Below, one piece after another: positions 36,445-47,470 of a DNA stretch of 64,000 nucleotides; positions within the stretch are counted from its first letter, which is position 1, and every line of letters begins with the position of its first letter. The DNA is taken from positions 1,040,290 to 1,104,289 of the forward strand of contig VFFE01007125.1 of assembly GCA_008921705.1 (NCBI GenBank), given 5' to 3'. The notes below the pieces were generated by a model. It saw only the letters and a list, made by a program, of their open reading frames with translations, was not told where the DNA came from and searched no databases. The position numbers were made by a program, and so were the translations under genes. The DNA is from Burhinus oedicnemus. Lineage: Eukaryota; Chordata; Aves; Charadriiformes; Burhinidae.

Positions 36445-39400
36445 TTTTGTCTGCATCAAACAGTTCTTAGAGTCTTTATAGTGGTCTAATGCCTGTAACA
36501 GACAAAGACCAAGACGTGCAGAGCCACTATATTGATTCCCCAGATGGAAACAATTTCTTCTACAAATTCCGAGTTAGGATTTGCACTATGGAATAATCAA
36601 GGCGTGTTATGTACGAGGCTTATCCCCTGTTTTGCTCCATCAATATTTGCTTGTGTTTTATTAAAACCTTAACACTCTGTGATTGTGGCCAGGTAACCCA
36701 GACTGGAAACTGAACTGCATTTGTACTCTTGCTGTCTGCCTGCCACTGCAGGTTAATGTTTCCTGTCTTACACATTACTACCATGCCAGTTATGCCTGAT
36801 TACATATTACTGCTTCAAGCAGAAAAAGCGTAGAACAAAGCGGTTGTTTTAATCATCAGAAAGGTGGTTCGCATGTAACGAAGGAACAGGAAAAAAAGCC
36901 TCATCACTTATTCAGGAGTGAATTTCCTCTTCAATGTCATTCTGGCTTTCTATACATTTTGAGGGATGATCCTCCAGAATTAGGCAGAGCTGACTTGTGT
37001 AAACGCTAAAGCTGAGGGACAGGGCTAGAGGTTCATTGGCACAGACCGGCATCTTTAGGGACCACTTCTGTGTCCCTAACGAAATCCCTAATGAAGTTGC
37101 ACAGACAGGAAAAGACCTGGCACAACAAATCTTTTATCCTGGGTGGTTCCCAAGGTGCCCTAGGAGATCAAATTGGGAGAAAGGCTTCTGTTTTGTTCTC
37201 ATTTGGCCATTCACTTCAGTGCCCTTAAAGGGCTCCTTTTAACCACAGATTTATCTGGTCTGGCTAAAATGAGCTCAAAAGAAGATCATGACATCATCCT
37301 TATCTTGAAGAGCACATGGCTGACATCTAAGGCAAGACACTAAACCAAGGAGATAACGTTGCTCAGCACATCAGCAGCAGCTGATGTTCCCATGACCAAA
37401 CCGTTGCCAGACTCTTTCCTTACTCGTTCTGCTCCATTCTTCCTAGACTTTGGACAAGAAGGAATTCATGGAGATCTCTCAATCATTAATGAGGTCGAGG
37501 ATGAAGTCTAAGGAAAATGTGTTTACTGTATTCTTACCCAGCAATCCAATTGTCCACCTATTAAGGGTTTCTGTTAACTAGTTGGCTTGAAGCAAGTGAA
37601 CACAGAAGGCCTAACGAGGCTGAAGGTAAAGACAAAGGTGTTTTCAATATGGAGAGAGGCGTTTCAGAGAAGGACTTTTGTAATCCTTCACTCATTATGT
37701 AAATGTTTATAAGGCAGTACAAGGAGAGCAGTGCAGCTGCTTTGCTCTGGGATTACTGCCATTGCTGTCCACTGGGTGCAAGGATGACAAACCCTCCTCA
37801 CACCAGTCCCCAGTCCACAGGGCGTGTCCGCTCCAAATGACCCTTTGCACAACCAAATTTTCCCCAGAATGGCAGAAACCATTCTGTTTGGACAGAAAGC
37901 AAAGTGAAGGCAGCGTTCAAGAAAATATTCCTTTCCTAGGCTAATTCACAACCAACCAAAGGGAGATAACAGAAAATACCCTGCAGCTGCATAACATCCC
38001 GTGTCCAACCCCTCTCCTAACGAATGCTGGATTGTCTCCGCTGGATGAAACCTCGTGGCAGGGGAGATTCAACAGCGTCCATAGTTTGGTTGAAACACTC
38101 ACAAAGGCTACAAAAGGTGGACAGAGAGTTCACCCTATGTCTCCAAGCTGTTTGTGAATTCCTTGATAACCAGCTACTGCTTGAAAGTGTTAATCTAATC
38201 TGACTTGAATTCCATCCCAAACTGAGAAAATTTTCCCCCCACTCCATGGAAAGTTTGGGAAAGTATTACAGGGTCATAAAAACATTTTGTTTACATAAGT
38301 CAATATCAGCCAGCAAAAAAAGAAAAATAATAATTTTTTTAAAAAAATCTCAACTCTCCTTACAGTGGGGGAAAAGGTACAATACAGAGCTTCTACGGAC
38401 ATTTTGTAAGGCTTTGTCATAGACACCTGCACTTTCCTTCTGATAATTAATGGAAAGGTTCACGCTGCATTCAGGAAAAGACATATTATGCCATTAGGAC
38501 ATCTCTATACCTATGTCATGTGCCAAGAGCGCAATGCGGAGATCACCAGAGTAGGAAAGACCACACATCACAGCCTGGGACCATGCAAGCTAGCAAGCCT
38601 GGATCTGGAAGTCTGGGGCCACATTCATGCCGTGCCGTACCAGCTGGTTATATTGCTCCTGGAGCTACGCGATTGATTGCAGAGTCAGTACAGGCATCTC
38701 TGAACAAGTTCCAGAGCTCAGACACTTGCAAATGGTTCATTTAGTTATACATTCATGGTATAGACATGTCCTGAGTTCCAGCGTGTCATAGGAATGATGA
38801 ACTGTGATGATCCCAACACCAATGTCATTACAAATCTAAGCTCTCTTTCATGATCAAATAGTAAGATGCTCCTTAATTAAAATACCTCTGATAAAAAAGA
38901 CTGGTAAAAGGAGACAAAATATATGTTTTTAAAAAATTATCAAGGAATAACATGAAACTCACCCACTGTTTCTAGGGGTCTAGAAAGGACATTGGAGCGA
39001 GTATTCAAGTGATTCCCTCCACAGACACCAGAATCTATGATTTTTAGTCGGCTCCAGGCTTAAATCTGCATCCCCAAGTGTTCACTGAGGACAAGTCCAT
39101 AAGCTCATGCAATAAGGAAAACAAGAATAATTCTTCATGGTTTATTTAACAACCACAGCAGCAGCAGGAGTCAAATTTCAAGAGACTCCAATGACTCTAC
39201 AGAGTAAACTTAGTATAACAAATAGATTGTCAGAAACCACAACCCACTCATTGATAGCAGAGGAAGAAAGACTTAAGACAGATTTTCCGAAGTGGTTACT
39301 TGCTCTTTCTTTTTGACGTTCCGATTGGCAACACTTGAAAGTCTTTTAATTTTCTAAGGACAAATTTTCAGAACTTTCTAAAAATCAGGTCTCATTAAAC

Positions 39401-40510
39401 ACCTTTAAATGATGATTTAGATATAAGCTTTTAAGGGTTATTAATTCAGGCTGAGAGGAAAATAAAATCTGTGTTAACCAAGCTGCAATCACAGTCAATC
39501 CAAAATAATGTAACGTCACTGAACGCTGCTCTACCAATTAAAGCCAGCTGCTAAGCAATACACCATTCACATTACTTGCCCAGGACCAGGACTTACAGCT
39601 GGGGTCTGGGATCTGGGTACGTAACAAGTTTATTGGAATAGATTCTCCAGTTCATTATGTCAGCTGTGATTAGCAGCCCAGGGTCTGACCTTCTGGATCT
39701 AGAGAGTTTTATGTTTTTAGCCATTGCCTCCACGATACAGATAAGCTGTCCGTGCCGTTATTTATTTGTGACTGAAAACAAGGCATGGGAGACCGTGCCA
39801 GCGAGAATGCTGTGTTCCCACAGCCTTCTTGCGTAAATATTTCTCTTTTGTCAGCAATAAAAGGTCTGGGATGCTGATGCAGAAGATAAGGGTGCAGCTG
39901 TGCCAGCTCTGCAGAGCTGAAGCAGATGGACCGTGTGTGTGCGTTCAGTTCCACTAAAGGAGAAAGAAAGATATGAGAAAGTGGCTTCTACAAGTGCAAG
40001 TTGCCCTTTGGAGCAGTAATTTCCCTCTGGCTTTTGACAAAAGGCCTGACCTCTCTTGCACTTCCAAGACCCAGTAAGTAATGCAATGTCCTCTCTTAAA
40101 AAGGCCTGATCTGATTCAGCTCACTCCTTAAATGCCTCTCTCAGTCCCAGAACGATACATCTGGAGCTGTAGTTGGTTGAGAGGAAAATGGGCCCCCATC
40201 CATAGGATGCTGCTGATGGTAGAGGGCAGAAGGCCTCTCCAATGCCTTGTTTTGGTATTGTTATCAAGCCTGGAAGAGGTCTAACTCAGGACTCAAGCTG
40301 TCTCACCCCAGCTATTGCAGAGCTTCTTCCAGCTGCACTTGAGCTGTGTGATGCTGGCCTCTGTGAGAGCCTGGCTAATGGACTGGGAATTCGGTTCAGT
40401 CATACAGTTCCACAAAGACCTGTAGCCAAACAGGAATATCTTGTCACGCACAAAAATGTGCATGCAAGCACATATGTATTTACATGCACAATAATGTCTG
40501 TGTATTTAAA
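36445..40510. other. Non-coding stretch, no gene seen
   Basis: About 4.1 kb lying between two CR1 copies of the same type but opposite orientation. No exon, RNA gene or other repeat is recognisable. Open frames are all about 110 codons or shorter. The part near 36590-36800 is non-repetitive and AT-rich, with sites resembling ATCAATA and TATTTGC, and could be conserved, but this is only an impression. Confidence 0.55.
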
Positions 40511-40995
40511 TCATAAAATCATAGAATGGTTAGAGTTGGAAGGGACCTTAAAGGTCATCTAGTTCCAACCCCCTGCCACGGGCAGGGACATCTCCCACTA
40601 GACCAGGTTACTCAAAGCCCCGTCCAACCTGGCCTTGAACACCTCCAGGGATGGGGCAGCCACAGCTTCTCTGGGCAACCTGGACCACTGTCTCACCACA
40701 CTCACAGTCAAGAATTTTTTCATGAGATCTAATCTAAATCTCCCCTCTTTCAGTGTAAAAACGTTGCCCCTCGTCCTATGGCTCCACTCCCTGATCCAGA
40801 GTCCCTCCCCAGCTTTCCTGGAGCCCCTTTAGGGACTGGAAGGGGCTCAAAGACCTCCCCAGAGCCTCCTCTTCTCCAGGCTGAACACTCCCAACTCTCC
40901 CAGCCTGTCCTCCCAGCAGAAGGGCTCCAGCCCTCGGATCATCTCCATGGCCTCCTCTGAACCTGCTCCAATAGGTCCACATCCTGGGGTCTCAG
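40511..40995 (-). mobile_element. CR1 LINE fragment
   Basis: About 485 bases of CR1 in minus orientation, with the 3' terminus (complement of ATTCTATGATTTTATGA) at 40511. It covers the ORF2 C-terminus from the RATKMI-like region (seen as [31 protein letters not shown]) to the stop and 3' UTR. The C-terminal frame is broken: the upstream piece is open at 40847-41035, and other pieces lie in different frames. The 5' truncation is near 40995. A plus-strand open frame at 40526-40732 is the antisense of this element, not a gene. Confidence 0.94.
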
Positions 40996-43900
40996 GTAGA
41001 TGCATGAGAATATATACAGATTGGTGCATGTACATACTTCGGTATGCAAATTTGTGGTTAAAGTGATTATACCATATTTGCTCAAGTGATACTGTACCTA
41101 TTTACTCTGGTCCTTATAGCACGCCTAGTCTTACAATGTATGTTTTATACTGCTTTTTATCAGGGTGACAACAAGCCTGGAGTTCATCCAACTAGAACTG
41201 TCTACAGAGGCACACACACGGATGAAGATACGTACATACACACCCTACAAAGCTGTTTCTGTGTATCTAAGGGCATATGCTGGTCCTCTCACAGACACAC
41301 TATCTCTATTTATCTATCTACATATGTATACACCCTTATTTGTCTACAGATACACACATAGGTTGATGATGGTTTCCCTCTTGTGGGAATAAAAACAGAG
41401 TAAATTTTAAAAAGCTGGAGTAGTATAACATAACTGAAATTTTTAATGACGAAATTATGCTTTTTATATACTTCTTCTCTAAGGAAATTTCCAGCCTTCA
41501 TTCAACTATACAGTAATTTTAAAAAAACCTTGACCTTTATTTCTGATGTTTTCCCAAAGCTGACAATGAAAACAGCTCTGAATTCTGGTTAACTCCACCT
41601 TATATCTCTCATGCTCTGGGTGGATTTTAATGCATATTTCAGTTACTAGAATCACAGGGGACATAAGCTGCTTTGAAATAAACTACTGTTTCCATTATTT
41701 TCTTAAAGGAAAAAGGAAAAAAAAAAAAAAGAACACTAATTTTGATCTTGATGAGTATTTGGCCCATAATAAACTCATCAGATTTACACTGCCTGGGTAT
41801 GTAGCAATTCAGTTATGCCAAAGTCAAATATTGTATTGCACCCTGCTTTCTTCATTATCTATTGTCTCTGACGTTTGGTTGGAGAAAGGTTGTTTTTCAT
41901 TGTTGTTCTGGCTTTATTCTTCTGCAATGTACTGATGGGATATTGCTACATCTTGCAAAATGTAAGTAATGTTTTCCTGGTTCCACTTTTTGTTTCTCAA
42001 TACCCTCTAGTAGGTGTTGGGCTCATAAGAAACAGATTTGTTTTGATGTATTGACACAGCTGTTGAAAAAAAATCAGTCTTTAAAGTAAAATATGACTCA
42101 GAGGAGCAAGATGCTGAGCCTTTGAAGCTGGATCCTTATCTTGCTGACATCTGGAAAAATCCAGAATGCTTCTTGAGACACACACCAGGTCAACAGGAAG
42201 GCCCTTGAGACTTTTCCTCTCTGCTAGTGTCCCTCTGGGTGACCCCTTATGCAAGACACTTCATGTCTCCCAATTCCCTTCCCAAACCCTATCTATTTTA
42301 AGCGTGTTTTCCAAATCTCCACGCTGCTGGTCCAGAAGATATTATGTCATATCTGACAGCTCTGTGCAGATGTCCTTGGTACCCAGAAATATCTTTAAAG
42401 GTTTTTGTGTGAGCCACCTAAATGGAGATGGTTCACCTGAACGGAGATGATTTATGTACGTGCAGTTTCTCCTGCTGTTCTTCTCTTTCATCATGTCTGA
42501 TACAGCAAGGTCATGCAAAGACCAGGAAGCCCCACGACCTTCAGCTGCACATCTATCTCCTCTACATAGCAGGAGGAACCATGGATCTGTCCCTGCTCTC
42601 TCTAAATCCTGTGGAACTCCAGTTGATACTCTCATTCTCTGCAAAATAATTGTGTAGGACCTCAAGGCACCGTTCACTATTGCAGGGTGCTCATCAGGAA
42701 ACTGAAGTGGCTGAAACCCACGGAAAAGAAGCCCCATTTCCAGTTGAGACTGGAAATGTAGACCAGCTATTAGTTTGCAGAGAGCATCAACTCTCCAGTC
42801 ACGGAATAAGGGATTGCATCAGCCTATGGCTTCCCTGTTTTCTCCATTCCTGGCTTTTTTTGCATCTCCTCTGCTCAGCTAAGTCCTTCTTAGGGCTTTT
42901 CAGTGAAGTGGCTCACAACAGACTCTGGATGTAGAATCAGTGACAATCTCTTCCCTTACCCTAACACTTTTCTCCCATCTTCTATAGAGAATCAAACTTC
43001 CCTTCATGTTCACATTTTGAGCAGTTGAGACTGGGCTACGTATTTTTAAAAAAAACCACAATAGCTGGTTTTCACATCAGTGAGAGGGTAAACAAATTAT
43101 CCTTAAAATAATTAAGAACTGCATGGGCAGGTCCTCAGATTTTTCCATTGTTTATGAAAAGAAAACTGTTTTATCAATGCTCTTTTCAGGTAACCTTCCT
43201 GCCTTTATCACAAAATTCAGATATTTTTTTTTTCCCCCAGATATTCAGTTTATGAAAAAAACGTATTCAGGCCAAGCACCAACATATCTTTATGAAGAAA
43301 GGCTGCCACAATCATTTCTGGCAATGGAAAATTATCTTGGTTTCCTCAATGGACCGGTGTCAAAGCTAAACTACATTTCCCAGGATTCAGCTGACTTTAT
43401 TTACATGTTTACCTGTAGTGAATTATGGGAAATGCTGTCTATCCCGTGGGGCCAGCCCATGGAGGAGAGCGGGAACATCCAAGCTTCAGTGTCCCTCAGG
43501 CTCTGCAGCCACATTTGGTTCTTGGTCAGAGTATTTTGGTGTTTGAGTTTGTCACAAACAAAGCAAAAAGCCATTCCCCTCCCATTTTCCTAAGGAAACG
43601 TTCATTTGTTGTTGTTCTTAATAACTCTTCACAGAAATTTCTTTCTTTTTTCTTTTTTTCCTTACTCTTATCCAGTTCAATAGGAAAATTCCTCAGCACA
43701 GGCAGCGCCTCAGGACCAGAAGCCCTGAAATGATTAAAGGACAAGCCTGTCCTCCTCACCGCTCAGATTTGATTGGTTTCTCATGCAACACACCAAGCCT
43801 TTTTCTCCAGATCAGCTAAAGCTGAAACATCCCTTTCGTGTGCCACAAGGAGTTTCTGGGCTCACAAGGAACCGTGCAACCCGGGGACAAAATTAGAAGT

Positions 43901-46271
43901 CACAGAGGGAAAAAAATAACCGAGGAAAAGCATCCTCCAGCTCTGGCTGAGCCGGGAAAATTAATCCTCTGAAATTCTGCTGTTTACTCAGAAAAGGAAC
44001 ACAAGCGGGTTTTTTTCTTCTCTTTTTTTTTCTCCCTGAGGAAACCAGAGAACAGTTTTAAAAACACCAAACCTTCAGCATTTTCACTTAATTACAAAGT
44101 AGGAGTTGGTGAGGGCACAGCACGGATTCTTTTTTTGTGCTGCTGGCTGCATTTTCTGGTGGCTGTTGTTACGTTTTAAAGTTTTAGGCTCAGATTTTGT
44201 TTTGGTTTGGTTTTTTTCTGGTTTGCCTTCTATTTTGGACACGTTCTGCAGCAACTCTGTCCTTCAGTTTGGGGAACTGTTGGAGCTTTCGTTCAGGTTT
44301 TGTGGAGACTTCATCATTGTCTGAATGCTTCAGAGACTCAATCGCCGCAGCCCGGGCAGCAGCCGGAGCGTGCACAGGTTCAACTTCAAAAGGAAGTTCA
44401 AATTCAAAAGGAAGTTCAACACAGAGAACGGGGAGGAGGATCAGTAGAAACACTTGAAAGAGCTGATTTTCCAATTCTTTAGGTAAACTGCAAATAAATC
44501 CTTGTGCCTGTAAGCCTGTCTCGGTGTCATTCCTGCAAGACATGGCTGTATTTCACTGACCTTCAGCTGTGCAAAGCCGATACAGAAGGACTTGCCCAGA
44601 TGCCAGGCAACCAAGCGCCAGAAGAGAAACTGCAACATCTGCTCACTTTGGGTGCAGAGAGGCTGGGGAGCCCTTGGCAGCCTTTGGTCTCACTTTTGGG
44701 CAGGATCTATAAAATTGCAGCGGCTCAGGAAATAATTCGGTACAAACGGCCTGTAGGTTTTGGACAAGGAAGGCTTGGGGCCCTGAGGAGCAGCTTGAAA
44801 TGGTGGCAATTCCTTGGCGGTCTGGAAATCACTGGTGGTGGTGTAGCCATACGCATCATTCTCAAGTTGTGTAGGATCATCAGGGGCGCTCCCCATTGGC
44901 CTGGAGCAGTGGTGGTTGCTCAGTTAGAGTGAACTGCGTTCAACAGCCCATTTGTCTCCAAATCCATTGCTTTCTTTTCCCTATCTGTGCAATGCCGGAA
45001 CAACAAACAACACAGGGAGGTCAACCAAAACCACCTACAAAACCCACCCTAGATCCTTTCTCTTTGCCCTGCAGATGTATACTTCACCAAGCATCATAGT
45101 TCTGGCTTCTTCCCAGCAGGACGACCCCTGAAATCCAAAACTTAAAATACTTTCTTAAAAAAATAACAATAAAAATGTATTTTTACAGACTGCTTACATG
45201 CCCCTTGGAAGAAAATCCCTTCTTAGAGACTTTACAGTCGTCCAAGAGCTTTAGGCTTTTATTTGCTTTTGCACTTCAATCAAAAAGAAAGGGGCAGAGT
45301 AAGAAAAAAATCCAAAGGCTTTCAATCCCATCAGATGTTTTTGTTAAATAAGGGGATGTTTTAAATGTCTTAATAACATGTCTGCGTCTTGAATTCTTGG
45401 AGGCTTGAGGAAACTACCTAGCTAAGTGGAAACGTAAATAAAGGCCATTTGCAGCTAACGAAATGACTAATGGCATTCTGCACTACCCAGCAATCCCGGA
45501 TAGCTGGGCCTGGCTATTACCACCCTCTTTGATTGCTCAGCCAGACCACAGAGTCCCCTGCGAGCCAAGAGCCATCCCCTCTACTGCGGTTACAGCAACC
45601 TCCCCGAGATGATGGTAGCTGGCAGTTTATTTCACGCAGCCATCGAGTGCTCTGGTGACACAGTAGAGCAGAGCCCCGACATTTGGGCTTCAGGATGAAA
45701 GAACCCCATAGTTACAGGATCTGTCTTTTCCCAGTCACTCCCTTTTTCAGTCTTATCACAGCAACCACGCTCCGTGCAGTTGCACTTATTTTTATCTTCA
45801 GCAGCAGCATGAGAGGGAGAAAGGAGAAAGAAGAGGGAAAGGGGAACAGATACACAGCGGCTTTTTACCTTTCTGTGAGGCTCATTGCTTCCAACAACAA
45901 ACGTTAATGTAATAAACAGCTCATGCAGGGCCCCAGTCAGTTCCCACAGCTGTTTCCAGACATCTTAGTTTGCTGACCTCAAGAAATAGACGGATAGTAG
46001 GCTCAAAGTGACCATAAACATATTAATGTTTGTATTATGACTTTTAATAATACTACTGTTTTAGTTCCCTAAAGATCAGAACCCATTTCACCAAGCAACA
46101 TACAAGCTGTGAGGACCAAATTCTGGTCATCTGCCCAACACACACAACTTGGCTACTATGGCACCTCAGGGCAAGAGAGCAATGACTTATTCAGCCAGTG
46201 GGATGATCTTAGCTAATGTCAGGCCACAGTGAGGCCACACAGGCTTTACTAACTCCTGATCAACACTAGTA
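40996..46271. other. Non-coding stretch with several mid-size open frames
   Basis: About 5.3 kb. It holds degenerate CA/TATC-rich sequence at 41200-41360 and an A14 run at 41717-41730. The longest non-repeat open frame of the window is here (43123-43593 +, 156 codons), with no domain I can recognise. The interval 44190-44932 is open on both strands in long frames and includes an 18-bp in-frame tandem repeat at 44385-44419. None of these has enough support to be called a gene. Confidence 0.5.
44385..44419. repeat. 18-bp tandem duplication
   Basis: TTCAAAAGGAAGTTCAA starts at 44385 and again at 44403, a period of 18 bases. On the minus strand this lies in phase in a 117-codon open frame and gives a repeated ELPFEF hexapeptide. 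No known family is recognised. Confidence 0.8.
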
Positions 46272-46889
46272 AATCATGGAATCATAGAATAGTTCGGGTT
46301 GGAAAGGAACTTTAAAGGCCATCTAGTCCAACCCCCTGCCATGGGTAGGGACATCTTCAACTAGAGCAGGTTGCTCAAAGCCCCATCCGACCTGACCTGG
46401 CACATTCCTAGGGATGAGGCACATGGCACCTCTCTGGGCAACCTGGGCCAATGTCTCACCACCCTCAGAGTGAAAAATTTCTTCTTTATATCTAGTCTAA
46501 ATCAACCCTCTTTTAGTTTAAAATCATTACCCCTTGTCCTATCACAACAGGCCCTGCTAAAAACTTTGTCCCCATCTTTCTTATAAGCCCCCTTTAGGTA
46601 CTGAAAGGCCACAGTAAGGTCTCCCCGGAGCCTTCTCCTCTCCAGGCTGAACACCCCCAACTCTCCCAGCCTGGCCTCCCAGCAGAGGGGCTCCAGCCCT
46701 GGCAGCATCTGGGTGGCCTCCTCTGGCCCCGCTCCAGCAGGTCCATGTCTCTCCTGTGCCGAGGCCCCAGCGCTGGAGGCAGCACTGCAGGGGGGTCTCC
46801 CCAGAGCGCAGCAGAGGGGCAGAATCCCCTCCCTGGCCCTGCTGCCCACGCTGCTGGGGATGCAGCCCAGGATGCGGGGGGCTTTCTGG
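46272..46889 (-). mobile_element. CR1 LINE fragment, cut by an assembly gap
   Basis: About 618 bases of CR1 in minus orientation with its 3' terminus at 46272. Reading on the minus strand it shows RILGCIPSSVGSRAREG, then LLERGQRR/ATQMLPGLEPLCWE, LGVFSLERRRLRGD and FQYLKGAYKK, then CCDRTRGNDFKLKEG. An in-frame TGA at about 46502 stands where the family has Arg, so ORF2 is interrupted before its natural end. The region is GC-rich on its 5' side. The element runs straight into 34 N at 46890, so its 5' limit is unknown. It is closest to the copy at 2243-2587. Confidence 0.94.
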
Positions 46890-46943
46890 NNNNNNNNNNN
46901 NNNNNNNNNNNNNNNNNNNNNNNAAAAAAAAAAAAAAAAAAAA
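46890..46943. other. Assembly gap (34 N) followed by A20
   Basis: Thirty-four N at 46890-46923, then twenty A at 46924-46943, then ordinary sequence with no CR1. The gap sits at a GC-rich CR1 edge against a homopolymer, a common place for assemblies to break. Open frames that span it are not real. Confidence 0.97.
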
Positions 46944-47250
46944 GGCAAATCCAAACCAATATGAAAAGCAATTTGCAAAATAACAATGATCGTGTCCATT
47001 CACAGATTAGTATCAGTTTGGCAACCAAGGATCACAACTGCACAGCAATCACTTAGTATTTTTGACTGACGACGGATTACTTGCAGATGCTCTGAAATGT
47101 AAATCATTGAGTGGGTGGGCTTGGCCTGTTGTTTATCTTTTAAACATTTTTCCATTAATGGCCTTGAGTACAGTTGGGTATTTACAGTGGTTGTTAAAAA
47201 GATATATATACACACGTTTCCTTTGCTTTTGCACCTCTACAAACCAACAA

Positions 47251-47470
47251 AGTGTTGGGAAGTGTTGGGAAAGGAAGTGTTGGGAAGTGTTGGGAAGGGT
47301 TGGGAAGGGAAGTGTCGGGAAGGGAAGTGTTGGGAAGTGTTGGGAAGGGAAGTGTTGGGAAGGGAAGTGTTGGGAAGTGTTGGGAAGTGTTGGGAAGTGT
47401 TGGGAAGTGTTGGGAAGGGAAGGGAAGGGAAGGGAAGGGAAGGGAAGGGAAGGGAAGGGAAGGGAAGGGT
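47251..47470. repeat. GTGTTGGGAA / GGGAA minisatellite
   Basis: A 220-base array. The first 160 bases are built from a 10-base unit (GTGTTGGGAA) mixed with single 5-base GGGAA units and a few variants (TCGGGAA, GGGTTGGGAA). From 47412 it becomes a pure (GGGAA)n run of about eleven units. The decamer looks like a GGGAA pentamer plus a diverged GTGTT pentamer. Units are multiples of 5, so both strands lack stops in several frames, and the Gly/Lys/Val-rich or Pro/Ser-rich translations are artefacts. Confidence 0.95.

Noticed and set aside
36195..40732. The same peptide pattern (HGQGHLPLD, GLEHLQGWGSHSFSGQPGP) in frames at 36195-36413 (-) and 40526-40732 (+)
   Set aside because: Antisense translation of two related CR1 tails, which happens to be open; not a gene family.
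43123..43593. 156-codon plus frame, the longest outside repeats
   Set aside because: No domain, signal or family resemblance, no convincing splice or promoter context; length is within what chance gives in 64 kb.
46502..47056. Several frames of 75-165 codons crossing the N gap on both strands
   Set aside because: They span 34 unknown bases and are CR1 ORF2 or its antisense, not host genes.
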